In this document: one piece after another, positions 24,940 to 37,187 of the stretch | Layout of the letters: each line of letters begins with the position of its first letter | Numbering within the stretch: the first letter of the stretch is position 1 | Assembly (NCBI GenBank): GCA_032719365.1 | Contig: CM064872.1 | Location: 72,046,752-72,110,751 of the forward strand | DNA from: Prinsepia uniflora | Taxonomy: Eukaryota > Streptophyta > Magnoliopsida > Rosales > Rosaceae | Length of the DNA stretch: 64,000 bases | Direction: 5' to 3' | Notes under the pieces: generated by a model | Seen by the model: only the letters and a program-made list of their open reading frames with translations | What the model was told of the DNA's origin: nothing | Databases searched by the model: none | Position numbers and translations under genes: made by a program

Positions 24940-27323
24940 TCAGTCCCTTGTGCTGGTTTTGATCCATTCTAGGTACGGGAGATTTCCTGCGTTGATTGGT
25001 AGGGCAATAACTTCCGGAATACTGATCAAAGAGAAAACAAGAAAAGAAAGTACTTAAGCTCAGAGGGAGATGTATTTTCAGCCATCAAGGATCAGGTATA
25101 TTTCTATTTATTTGGCGTTTTCAGCTTCCAACCCAGTTTTACACAACAACGTAGCAATTATGTGAATTTATATCAGCGAAGTTTCAGGCTTACTCATAAG
25201 GATGGTTTTCCTGGACATGCTCTTTCAGGGCTTCAAAAAGGGATTGCCTAGTCTTGATGATAAGAAGTTCCTCCGAATCTGTCTGGACCTATCAGTATCA
25301 ACCAATGATACAAAAAGGGTAAATAAGTACAGTATATTTATCACATCTCCTGTTTACTAGCGCAAACAAAGAAATTTTAATGCAACAAAGTGGCAGGTTA
25401 ATAATCCAAATTGAAGGGTTACAAGGGTTTCTATGCACCCTTCTCTATGATTATGTGGTAATGCAGGGTATCTAGGGGAATGTGAACCATACCTCTCCTT
25501 TCCACTGATAGATGGACTCAATGCCTGCATTCACAGAGCTCAATATGAATTAGAGAAGAAAATATAAGTTCGATGCAAGTTGTATGCAGAATATTAACCA
25601 GAGAATTAATATATTTAATTTCAATTCAAGTTTAAAATGTAATAACAACGAAGGGAGGAGGTTACTATAAATATATTAGTACAGTTAAAAGTAGATTTGG
25701 TGCATGTTAGCCTGTTAGAAACTAGTAAATACATAGCCAGGGAAATTACCAGAACCATCAATGTCCTTTCTGTAGCTATGCTGTTATTCTTAACCAAAGA
25801 AATAACAATATGTAGTCCAGGTCACCATGATCTATCATTAACATGTGCCTAAGCTGAACACTAGGGAAAAAAGTAATAAATAAGGTACGGTATGAATCTA
25901 ATTAAGAACTTGGGGGAACCATGCTTTAAATTGTACAAGATTAGATTGCAACAGTTCAGATTGAGAACTATTGTCCCCCTGACAGGCTAAAATCTGAACA
26001 TCTAAAATGACCCATAACTTTGTGGAAGTTCCTAGTCACATGGTTGGTGTACTTAGTGTTTACCCGAAAATTATGATTTATTCAAAGATAACAAAAAACT
26101 TCAATACCAAGTTGTGGGAAATGCATTTGGTACTTTCTCGTTTAACTTTTGCCTTTTTAACAAAAGGGTTTACTACTATCAGAACAAGGAAATGAAACTT
26201 AGCAGCCCAAGCAGTATAAAAGCAATGGCCAACCGTAACAAAACGATTAAGATGAAGAATATACCTGGTAATATATTAACACATGCTGCAAGTTTATCTC
26301 TGACCAAGCTTTCAGCTAATTTCTTTCCTGCAAAAGGATAGCATATCACAGAACATATACAGTTTCAACTTTCATCTTCTAATTTTTAAAAGAAAGCTTA
26401 GTAGTTATGCAGTTTTAAACGTAAGAACAAATAGTGCAACTGAGAAGTTCGAGTACAATGCAAACAGATGGTAATGTATGTCTCAAAAGAAAATTAATAG
26501 TGACCCATGCGTATGAGTGTCAACTAGATATATCAAAAGGTATGAAATATGAAACTGGATTAGTATCCTTATAAATTCCAATATCCAATTAATGAACCCC
26601 CTACCGGAAACCAAAAGCTAAGTTCAAAGAGAACATTCCACGGCTCTAATTTAAGTACTTGTTGCTTGTAAGAATTCTAATATGTCCAAGCTGAATTCTT
26701 GTGACCTAAATTCTTACATTGCAAAGTTAGACATTGCAAAGTTAGCAGGACGGTTTGAAACCGGATGCTTAAATTTCCCACCTACCGAAAACTAGGTTAC
26801 TGAAAGATAATTTGTCCCGCCCAAGTGTTCCTGTGGTAGATTCTGTCCCATTTCCCCATATTTACAGATATCATTCACTAGAAATGCCATGTAGTTCACC
26901 TGTATCTCAAAGAATGCCCGAAGACTAAGTTTTTATGCACACTACTGTGAATGCCAAGACAAAAATCTGAACCTTCCCATCTTTTTTCTCAAGAAATAAT
27001 CACCAAATAACGAATAATCAGAAAATATTTTCATAGGGAGATAACAAATCAGAAGATCAAAACAAAGAAATCCAAATATCGATAAACACCAACCTACTTC
27101 TCTGTTAGGCACAGTCACATAAACAACAATACTTGGTACAGTAGTGCTACTCCCTTCCATTTTCCCAGAATGAACCGCTGCTTGGCTACCGAACTTTGAT
27201 CTAAAACAAAAACCAAAATTCAATCCAAACTATTGATCAAATAGTAAAATAAAAAGAAAAAGGAAACTGCTGAAAAACCCTTTTGGTTGCGTTGTACCTC
27301 AAAAAGGGGGCAAAATGGAGGGA
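24940..27323 (-). CDS. CUTA: CutA1 divalent-cation tolerance protein (5' end lost in the gap)
   Basis: CutA1 is a small trimeric protein; the plant form is reported as chloroplast-targeted and copper-binding. Minus-strand exons, all with GT-AG junctions and consistent phase: 27298-27323 (runs into the gap), 27094-27200, 26265-26327, 25493-25524, 25194-25288 and 24940-25021 (stop TGA 24940-24942). The product reads MEGSSTTVPSIVVYVTVPNR in exon 2, GKKLAESLVRDKLAACVNIL in exon 3, GIESIYQWKGE, VQTDSEELLIIKTRQSLFEA, then PEVIALPINAGNLPYLEWIK and a short end STRD. These are the conserved blocks of the family in the right order. The missing first exon should carry the start and transit peptide; the 27298 donor is an inference. 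The copy looks intact where visible. Confidence 0.92.
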
Positions 27324-27823
27324 NNNNNNNNNNNNNNNNNNNNNNNNNNNNNNNNNNNNNNNNNNNNNNNNNNNNNNNNNNNNNNNNNNNNNNNNNNNNN
27401 NNNNNNNNNNNNNNNNNNNNNNNNNNNNNNNNNNNNNNNNNNNNNNNNNNNNNNNNNNNNNNNNNNNNNNNNNNNNNNNNNNNNNNNNNNNNNNNNNNNN
27501 NNNNNNNNNNNNNNNNNNNNNNNNNNNNNNNNNNNNNNNNNNNNNNNNNNNNNNNNNNNNNNNNNNNNNNNNNNNNNNNNNNNNNNNNNNNNNNNNNNNN
27601 NNNNNNNNNNNNNNNNNNNNNNNNNNNNNNNNNNNNNNNNNNNNNNNNNNNNNNNNNNNNNNNNNNNNNNNNNNNNNNNNNNNNNNNNNNNNNNNNNNNN
27701 NNNNNNNNNNNNNNNNNNNNNNNNNNNNNNNNNNNNNNNNNNNNNNNNNNNNNNNNNNNNNNNNNNNNNNNNNNNNNNNNNNNNNNNNNNNNNNNNNNNN
27801 NNNNNNNNNNNNNNNNNNNNNNN
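27324..27823. other. Assembly gap of exactly 500 N
   Basis: The run of exactly 500 N is a conventional placeholder, so the true distance is unknown. It hides the start of CutA1 and its promoter. Confidence 0.99.
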
Positions 27824-28419
27824 TCTTAGGTTTTTCTTAAGGAAAACATAAAAATGTAATTAAAGAGAAGTTTAAGAAATTCTAAGAACAAAATAAAGAA
27901 AATGAAACTAAAAACAAAATAAAGAAAATGAAACTAAAATAACTAATTAAAAGAAGTTACAAAATGGTCTCAAAATAAAAAACAAATTAGAAAGAATATG
28001 AACTAAAAGAAGAGAGAAAAAAAAACTAGACAAAAATGGACCTCCCAACAATTGAAATGATCTTTCTATTTATAGTGGGAGTGCCAAAATTCAAATATTA
28101 AAATACAAAAATAAAATAAAATATTGAAATGATGAACAATGATGATTAATGATGAATAAGGGCTGATTGAAGCCGAAAATGTGCTGGAAATTGTAGGAAA
28201 ATCTGCAAAGCATGCTAGAAAACTGCTGCAAAGGGAGCAGTTGAGGAGTTGGTGAGAAGCTGTAGAAAATGAAGTATTGATTTCGGCATGGAACATCAGA
28301 GAGTGGGTAGGTGGGCTTCGGTAGACGTGGGCTGGCTGGAAGGTGGGTTGCAACGCGCTGGGCGCTGACAGGCGCAGACATGTTCGACGCACGCGCACCG
28401 AACCGATGAAGGCTGCATC
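27824..28419. other. AT-rich flank of solo LTR K, left part
   Basis: A-rich repeats (AAATAAAGAAAATGAAACTAAAA twice near 27890-27940), a TATA-like TCTATTTATAGTGGGAG at about 28064, then moderately GC-rich DNA. Overlapping frames here match nothing I recognise. After removal of LTR K it joins 31288-31675, and the whole may be one unidentified repeat whose LTR-like promoter is seen here. Confidence 0.35.
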
Positions 28420-31282
28420 TGTAACGACACGGAAATTCGAAAAAGGAAAATTTGGAAAATTTGAAGGAAATGACGATTTTACCCCTAGAATTGGGCAAAC
28501 GGTTGACTTTTGGTTCGAACGGTCAAACGGACTTTGACCAATGACTGTGATGTAGTTCGAGACGTCACAAGTTCATAGAATGGTGGCACGTCCGATTCCG
28601 ACATTCGAGGAGAAAGTTATGATGTTCGGAAGTTTAAGGGTAATTTGGTAAATTGGTTAAAAGGGGCAATTTGTTGATTTTTTGATTGGGACCGTGTTTG
28701 TACTTTCCGTAAGTACCGTTGGGTAGGTCTCAAGATGCTGAATCCGTAGACAGGCGGCATGCGTCAATCAGAGTTCGGATGAAAAAGTTATGGGCTTGAG
28801 AAAGTGAAGGGCAATTTGGTAATTTGTCAAAGAGGGGTAAAATGGTAATTTGACTAGGCTTTTGATGAGTCAGTACGGTTGTGATGGCTGATTCACCTAT
28901 GTGAAGATTGTTTCAATTGACATATGTGATTATTGAATTGGCCGTGGGATTGCCACAAGGTGACATCTGTCACCTTGTAAATGGGGATTAGTGGCATGGG
29001 CACTACCTGATAATTGATCTCATGCGTTTAAATGGAACAAAATCGTGGGTGTGTGCTTCCCTTACCAAGAACAGAGCATGAAAAAAACCATAATTGATCT
29101 CAGGTGATAATTGAATCCTTAGTCTGGGATTGTGAAAATTTAAATGGAATCCAGAGAGAAAAACGAAAGGATGAATGATGGGCTTTGAACCCAGTTGTAC
29201 CCAGACTCAAACCCGAAAACCCTTGATAAACCTTCAGATTGAAATTGAATTTGTGGCCATTCATGAGTGAAATTGAAATTGAATTAAGCCTCCTGAGATC
29301 ATTTCGAGTCGAACCCAATCAAAAACGAAAGAAAAGGACGTCGTTTTGACTGAGAACAGACATGGCAAGAACTGGAAAATTCAAAGATTGGGTCGTGTAC
29401 TTAGAGGAGTTGGACGTTGAAATTGAACTTGGAAGTATGTTTATATGGATCCTGCGAAGCTTCTGAGTGAATCAATTGCACAAATTCAATTGGAATTAAT
29501 GAAGTTTGAAGAATGAACAGTGCACAGGTAGCCTTCGAGTTTTCATCTTCGAATTGAATAGATTGAGGTAAGTATTGATATAATTGACATTACAGAACTT
29601 TAATTAAGGTTAAACCGATACGATTAGCTGAATTAATTGAAGACTTTGAGTGGAAATTGACAGGAATCAAGTCGGGTTATAACGCGGGCTAAAGGACCCA
29701 TTTTATAGGAATCCGGGCGAGGACAACGACTGTAGCACTTTACTGTGCAGGATTTCAACATGACTTTTGTCCTATTTAATGTAACGAACATTTTGGCACT
29801 AGTTTCGAGGAAATTGGTTATCGTTTCGATAGTGTTCTGAGTATCCGAAGTTTTAATATACGTTTAAAATACGTATTTAAATTCCGAAAAATTGGAGAAA
29901 ATTATGAGAGGTATATTGAGATGTTAGTGACTCTTGATAATGATTTTGGATAGGAATGGTGACTTCCGAAATTTACGAAAAAACGTGCAGCTCGGAAAGC
30001 GAGCGATATGGACGGTGTATGAGTGGACTTTTGTTTTCTACCCTGAATGCATGCATATATGTTTTAAATGTTTTATGATATGATTTGAAATGATTTGGCA
30101 TGATTGATGTTTCGATATGATGATTTCTGGATTTTGGGAATATTATATTATTTTATATGATTTTGGGCACGATTTTCGAAAAAACCGTGATATTGCTGTT
30201 TTAGGCGAAGGCCCGGGATTTGAGATTGGTTTTGACTCGGATTATGAGTCGGGAAATGATTTGATGGAATTGTAATGTGTTTGGCTATTTTTTTTATGGA
30301 TTTATATGAAAGTGGCAACTGAAGTTGCGATTGCACGGATTTGCGTGAAAATGATATTTTGGGCTTAAGACCCAATTGGATAATGATTTTGACTCGGATT
30401 TGGAGTCACATGTGAATATGATGAAATTGATGATTTTGATTTATAAAGTGAATTCTAGACACTGTTTTTATGATGGATTTGTGAAACTTGCTTTGTGAAA
30501 ACTATGTTTCGGGAAGAGGCCCTGTTGAAACGTTTTTTTTTATTTGATTTGAGATTTGAATGGCTTTAAAATGAGATTTCTGGATTTGGTGACTATTCCA
30601 CATATACCATCCTCTGTGATTTGATGGTCTCCTCCAAACGTCGTAGATCCTGGAGTAGTCACGATCCACTGCTTGAAGATGAGTAGCTCTGAGGGAGGCT
30701 CAATCTCAGGAGTGTGAGATTATGATGATATCCTCCAGACGTCGTAGATCCTGGGGAGGTACTCGGACGTGAGACACCCGAGTTTGCACGCGTTGCATTG
30801 ATATTGTGACGGGTTACTTGGATATTGAGATTGGATATTGAGGATTGGTGGTATTATGATTTATTAATATTTGTGTCCAAATACTTTATATTGTGCACTG
30901 ATTTAATGAACATGAGTTTTATGGACGATGGGAAAACATGTTCTGATTTTATCGGTCCATTGTCATACTTGATTTATTTCACACTATGACTCATGTTTTA
31001 TGATATGCATGCATGTTTGTGAAACTGGAGGGTAAGAATGTATTTTGATAAATGTATTTCTAAGAATTTATTTTGTCCACTCACACTTTTTCTGTTTTAT
31101 TGACCCTATAGGTCGTGGCGCGATGATCGAGGCTATTCGGGAGGTGGAGGCATGATGGGGCACAAGTACGGTTATCCCTTGTTTGGCAAGTGCTGAGGGT
31201 AATATCGGAACTTCAGTTGACTTGTCAGACGGGAGCAGGACCAGGCACGGTTATCTATGTCCTTCGGGGACCGGTCCTATGA
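28420..31282 (+). mobile_element. Solo LTR K (2.86 kb)
   Basis: It begins TGTAACGACA at 28420 and ends ...GGTCCTATGA at 31282. Perfect duplication GCATC flanks it (28415-28419 and 31283-31287). Its 3' segment (GGTTATCCCTTGTTTGGCAA... GGGAGCAGGACCAGGCACGG) is closest to those of H and G. The terminal TGTCA has decayed to ATGA. There is no primer site. Confidence 0.87.
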
Positions 31283-31287
31283 GCATC

Positions 31288-31675
31288 GGTAGGCATGCAC
31301 CAAACCGTTGTGAGTGCTGGAAGATCGCGGACCTGGGCTATGGCTTCACGCAAGGGCTGGAGACTAGGCCGCGTGTGGGTTTGGGACGCTGGGCTGCTGC
31401 GTGGGCTTAGGCAGTAAATAATGGATTTTTCAGCTTTTGCAAATGGATTTTCAAATTAAAAAATTAATTAATATAATTTCACCAAATTTCGTCCTTAATT
31501 TCTTCGTTCGAATTCCGATCGGGACGATTATTTCGCTAAAACGCTCCAAATTCCAAAATTTATTTATTTATACAAAAATCACACAAAATATATTATTTTA
31601 TCTAATTATTTATTATTTTAATATTAAAAGTAAAGTATAAAGGGTATAAAATAATGCTTATTTGAGGACCTATCA
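31288..31675. other. Right flank of solo LTR K
   Basis: A GC-rich start (to about 31410) then an AT-rich tract ending GAGGACCTATCA. No coding frame. It may be the end of an unidentified retroelement whose other part is at 27824-28419. Confidence 0.3.
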
Positions 31676-31758
31676 GTTAACCCTTGTCTGACACGTGGTG
31701 TCAGACGGGAGCATGCCATTCCACTATAATCCTGAGGGATTAGAGATGGGTCCTGTCA
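31676..31758 (+). repeat. Truncated gypsy LTR end
   Basis: An 83-bp fragment from GTTAACCCTTGTC to GGGTCCTGTCA matches the last part of LTRs A and F. It includes the hairpin (31686-31706) with an intact 9-bp stem but the loop GTG instead of TTC. Confidence 0.75.
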
Positions 31759-33694
31759 AGAGATGTCCTTATCGCTCATCTTTTTGACATATTATACGAC
31801 CAAAGGGTGTATACAACTGTTCGTACTAATATGTAGGGTATTCACCTAACATCTTTTTCAAGATGGTTCGCTTCCGAGTAAGCGAATTCACAAGTGTTTT
31901 GGTGTGCGGATCTCTTCATTGAAGTCTGATGCAGTGAAATGTGGGGTGTATGACTAGTGCGGAAGGGGTGAAGGTTGAAAGTCTTAGGCCATGGTGTCAT
32001 GGTCTTGCCCTAAGTTAGCTGGTCCAGCTGACTTAGTCTTCTAGCTGCCTTCAAAGTAGATGTGCGCCTAGTAGAAACTACTACTAGACAGGGTTAAAAA
32101 TGGGTTCTGAATTGCGGCTCAAGAACCTTCATTTGAATTAAGTGAAAGTGGAGCATGCATGCATCTTGGTTGTGCTGTTTTTTTCTATGCCGCCTTTGAG
32201 GATTTTAATTTTTTTTTTTTGGCTCTTATCTAAGTTCATTGTCAGCATGTTCATATTAGCAACATGTAATTCAGAGTTAAAAAGTGTTAGACAAATCAAC
32301 CTTTCCAAGTTATACCGATCAAATACTAAACCAGAGCATGAAGATGGTTCTATGACTTAAGCAGCCATAGAAATCATTAGTTTGTTTACTCCAGTTACCG
32401 AAATCAGAGTTGAAAAAACTAATTGTAGAGAGGAAGAAGGAGAGTTTAAACACTTAGAAAGTAAAGTACTTGAATATTAGCACGAGGAATGAAATTATAA
32501 GTGTAATAAGTAAACTATCTCTAGACTAGTCATGAGTTGACGATCTTGGTTGAAAGAACATCAACTGGATGAACACTCATTGGAAATCATACCAAGACTT
32601 AAAAATTGAACTTGGGTGCAAGTCGGATTGAAGGAAAGCTTGGTATTCTTAGAGTAAGAACTGAGAACGGATGAGAGGAGAACAGAAAGCTTGGAATTCT
32701 TAGAGTAAGACCTTTTGGGTAACAATGAAACTTTTGAGGGTTTGTAGTTGTTGAGATTGATTGAGTTTGATTAATTTATTTATTTGGTTAAGTTGTTGGT
32801 TTCCCTTTAAGAAGAAAGTTTTTTTTTTCTTTTATAGGCAGTATGAGAGTGAGGATGATCGACATATGTATCCACGTGTACTTCTCCTTTGCAATGACTT
32901 AGTCGTCCCTCCCCTCTATCTTCTGATGGTTTCGGTGTCATGTCAGTGTCATTTGCATAAATTTCGCGCTTCCTCATGATCCAACTAGTAGATACTAACT
33001 GGATTTTGGCCTTTAGTCTAGTTGAGTCTTTAATTTCATAAATTCTCTCCCCAGATCCGTAGTAGTTTATTTGAGATATATATATATATATAGTGAAACA
33101 ATTGAAATCTCATGTCCAATATAAAAGTCAACCACAACCTTAACGATATAGAATGTGATTAAAATTTGGAAGATGTGATGACAAATGATGCAAAGACATG
33201 GCTGAATAAAGAAGTGTGAATATTACAAGTGGTTAACTGGTTCTAGCACCAACGAAGGAGCAGCGATTTTGTTGTTTGCTGTGACATTTTCTTCTATGGA
33301 TTTTGGCATCTCTGCAATTTGGCCATGGCATAATTTTACCAATATCATTGAATTTTACCCATTCTCATCTATATTTGACTACTATTTATTTTGTGATATA
33401 TTTACCGTTTAAATATAATTTTGTGATATATAATCACTTAAAGTTACATTGTTAGTTTTTTTTCAGTAAAAACAGTCATATACTATTTTTTTCAAGATTA
33501 TGTTCATCAAACTAAGTTTTATGGCCATTACCAGGATCCAACATCCCCAATATATTGTCCTAGTCATTAAATATCCAATTGTCTGTCTCCAATTTTCTTA
33601 AAAAGATAACGTATATTACGCACATCAAAAGTTCAAATTCACCTAATGTTACCAAAATTTATCTTTCGTAATGTTGTCTAATTATTATAAGAAT
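31759..33694. other. Intergenic DNA with no gene recognised
   Basis: Short poly-T runs (32207-32220, 32821-32830), a TA repeat (33078-33092) and only short frames without family resemblance. A sequence resembling a plant 3' splice site lies at 32830-32840 (TTTCTTTTATAGGC), but no coding exon could be built around it. Confidence 0.5.
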
Positions 33695-33869
33695 AATGCT
33701 ATTTAGACCCTCTAAATTGACCACATTTAATGACCATGTTGATGTGTCAATCAATGAATAGTATTATTTTAATAAATGAAATTATTCTATATTTATATTA
33801 GACCATTCATTGATTGTCACATCAACATGGTCACTAAATGTGGTCAATTTAGAGGGTCCAAATAGCATT
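33695..33869. mobile_element. Foldback MITE, copy 2 (175 bp)
   Basis: Same length and sequence family as 16858-17032. Inverted repeats of about 70 bp start AATGCTATTTAGACCC and end GGGTCCAAATAGCATT. The inverted repeats are better preserved than in copy 1. TTATTATAAG-like sequence occurs on both sides, but the duplication cannot be fixed. Confidence 0.88.
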
Positions 33870-34367
33870 GCCCTTATTATAAGCCATATAAATAGATTTC
33901 ATTACAACAACCCCACAGTTTGTTATATGATATAGCAGTTGATTTGCTGGTACCAAACCGCATTCAAAAACACTAATACAAAATCACATTTAAATTCTTA
34001 AATTGTTGAAAGTAATTCTCGAAAGAAACTCATATTAATAAAAAATTGAAAATAAGTCTGGAACTTTCTAAGACGGATTTTGCCAGCTTAATATAGTTTT
34101 TTTTGTCAAATGAATATGTTTTTTTAAACACCTAGAAAAAAAATTTAAGACTGATTTTGAATGTTTGTTTTATATTCTAATGAAAAAAAATGTTTGTTTT
34201 ATATTAGAGTAATGTTTGTTGTTTTATATTGGATTGTTGTTGCTAAGAGCATGTCTAGTGGGGGGTTTTGGTTTGGAAAAGGTACCTTCTGACCTCTAGC
34301 CCCTGAGTTTCAGTTTCTAACGGATTGCCCTATGGTCTGGGCAAGGCTTACTCTAGGGCTATTCTTG

Positions 34368-34392
34368 CCCCCCCCCCCCCCCCCCCCCCCCC
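34368..34392 (+). repeat. Poly-C run (25 C)
   Basis: A homopolymer of 25 C within the 5' non-coding part of the PIF/Harbinger element. Confidence 0.95.
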
Positions 34393-35020
34393 ATGCTTGT
34401 GCTGGGCATCTGGCCTACCAAGCAAAAAGCATCCCAACGGCTACTTTGCTCATCACCCACAACTAGAATTCAACTAGAATAGATAACAAACACAGTATCT
34501 CAATTCTAGGAGAATTTGATAGCAAACACGGTATCTGAATTTCGAGTATTAAGAGTCAATTTGGGAAAAATTCAAAAATCACTCACTCATATTTGCCTAC
34601 AAATTACATCACTCATTCACTCTTGAACCTCTCAAACCAGTCGAAGGCCCCACCATCGTCGCTGGAACCTATCGACTTTTGTATGTTCTCTCGAAGCAAT
34701 CAACAGAAGCATTAGACATGGAAGCAATCGATATCCTTTCGCGAACAACTTCGCCTCTCAACAGCCTCTCACAACCTCTAAAAAACATCTCCGCCGAAAG
34801 GGCTTCACTGTTTCATTCGAGAAATTGTTGAGAGAGTCTAACTCTCTCTTTACAACAAACCATCGAAATTGCTGATAGTTTCAATTGTGGGATGAAATGT
34901 TGCGTTTCATCCATTTTTTTTTCTTACCACATTTAGTTAGTTTATTTCATAATTTACCTAGTTTATTTTAACGTTTTAGTTAGTTTAATACTTTTCTTAC
35001 AACATTTAGCCATGATATGA

Positions 35021-35530
35021 TTGCTGAAAAAAATGAATCAAGATCGAGAAGAAGATGAAAAATGTAGGCGTCAAATAAACATGCTTATCGTTGGCGCTAT
35101 GTCAGAATATCAAAGTTCATCTTCCAATTCATCCACCCAACCAGGTTCACAATTTGGTCGCGAAGTTAAGAATCGGCATAGGCATATATATGCCCCTTTG
35201 CTCATGGAGGATTACTTTGTGTCGCGACCGGTTTATGTCGATCATGATTTTCGTAGGCGCTACAGAATGAAGCACCACCTCTTTAACATCATATTTCAAG
35301 ATGTTGTTGCTCATGACAATTACTTCGCACAAAAGACAGATGTTATAGGTGTACTCGAGTTATCACCTCATCAAAAGATTATATGTGCAATTAGAATGCT
35401 AGCATATGACTCCTCAACAAATCAATGTAATGATATCTGCAAGTTAGGGGTTCAAACAACCATTAAATCCATGACGTGTATTTTCAAAGAAATTGAAGAT
35501 CTTTACACCATCGAGTACCTTCGATCTCCG
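35021..35530 (+). pseudogene. PIF/Harbinger transposase (HARBI1/ALP1-like), N-terminal part
   Basis: The 170-residue frame includes RRRYRMKHHLFNII, HDNYFAQKTDVIGVLELSPH, KIICAIRMLAYD and a final EIEDLYTIEYLRSP. This order is typical of the region before the DDE_Tnp_4 nuclease in plant Harbinger transposases and ALP1-like proteins. The host sequence stops at 35530, where LTR D begins, and the last 29 residues of the open frame come from D. The catalytic DDE domain is therefore absent. Open from 35021 without stops, so truncation by D looks like the main lesion. The start codon is uncertain. Confidence 0.8.
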
Positions 35531-37187
35531 TGTCAGGACCCGTCCTCAATCCCCCCGGGATTAATGAGGAACGCCCCTAATCCCGTCTGGCACGAAGTGT
35601 CAGACAAGGGAAATTTCTAACCTTTGCCCTCTCGGGCTATCAGAGTACGCCAGGATCCGGAGGAGGTATGTGATATCTTGGTCTCTGCTACAGTCCGCAC
35701 CGTATCCAACCTGAAGGGAATTAAAAACAGAAAGACTGTGAGTGGACAAAAAGTAAAAAGTTCGTAAATACATTTTATAAAGACCTTTATACCCTTCACT
35801 AAAAAGCATGCATGCATAGTAAAACCATTCATCCAATCATGACAGGACTCATCCCAATCCCCCCGGGATTAACACGGGATGACCCTGCTCCCGTCTGATA
35901 CGAAGTGTCAGACAAGGGATATTTCTGACCTTTGCCCTCCCGGGCTATCAGAGTATGCCAGGATCCGGAGGAGGTATGTGATATCTCGGTCTCTGCTACA
36001 GTTCACATCTGATGTCAACTTGAAGGGCAGTCAAAACATTAAAAGCTGTGAGTGGACAAAACAAGAGTTTATAAAAACAGTTTATCAAAAGATATTTGTA
36101 CCCTTCACTAAAAAGCATGCATGAATTTGACAACCATTTAACCAAATGGAACCATCTGTGGGAACTAAGCCCAAAACCATAATCAAATCAAATATACAAG
36201 CCATCGCCCAAATCCATAAGGGACTCAGCCCAAAACCATATCCATACTGAAACCAAGTACACGAGCCACTGCTCAAAATTTGTGCACACCACATATCACA
36301 TATCATAATCCATAATCATATATCATATATACATATCATTCACACAACTAATCCTGTAACGGTTTCCAAAGCTACGCGCGTGCTACCCGGGTCTCAATCC
36401 GAATCTTCTCAAAGTCAAGGTCAATGTCCGCAGACCACTGACCCTACCCGAGGTTATAGTAACCAGCCTTCCTGAGAGTAAGGAACCCAATAGGGGCAAC
36501 TCCCACTCAGTCAGTGCTCCGTGACTACTCCGGGGTCCACCCAGGCCAACGACCCTCCTCGGAGGAGATAATAGAAGTAAAGGAAGGTATATGAACATAT
36601 ATATACATAACATAAACATTCATGCCTGGTTCCCCTGAACCGTCATGATCCATAATAGCCATTATATTCATATACATATAAACAACATCCTGTATGCCCG
36701 GTTCCCATAAACCGCCATGTACCACATTGACCTGACAAAGGTTCATGCCGGTTCCCATAAACCATCATGAACCCGGAAATCCATACAGGGTCCCTGACCC
36801 GAAATCACAACCGTAAAGTAAATGGGTCTCGTGCCCAAACATATGACATCAGCTGGGCATTCTGCCCGAAATCTCAGGGTCAGTCACGACTCCGATCGTA
36901 GTGATGCATGCAACCATCCATCCAGGACCGCCCTCAATCCTGGTATGTCACCGTGAATGAATCAACCGACGCAACCACCATAAGATCATGGTACACTCAT
37001 CACCGATCGCTATCCTGAACCATCAGCACTCCGAAGTCGAGCCTCCCCAGGCTGCCCGACCACCAATCGTGCATCGTAACCTCTCCGGAAGGAACACATC
37101 CCAATCCGTAGGCGAGCGTCGAATCGTCGATCGTCGTGCACATAGTACCCATCGCAACCACGATTTAGACCCGAAGGCCATCAATAG

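Larger units (their letters stand above)
34247..35530 (+). mobile_element. PIF/Harbinger DNA transposon, 5' part
   Basis: The left end GAGCATGTCTAGTGGGGGG is preceded by TAA (34244-34246), matching the 3-bp TAA/TTA target preference of PIF/Harbinger elements. A transposase-like frame follows at 35021. The element is cut at 35531 by reverse LTR D; its right end is not in the window. Confidence 0.65.

Noticed and set aside
27283..27851. Open frames made of unknown residues
   Set aside because: Artefacts of translating the 500-N gap.
32761..32979. Possible exon after TTTTATAG at about 32838
   Set aside because: A splice-like motif only; no family match and no partner exon found.
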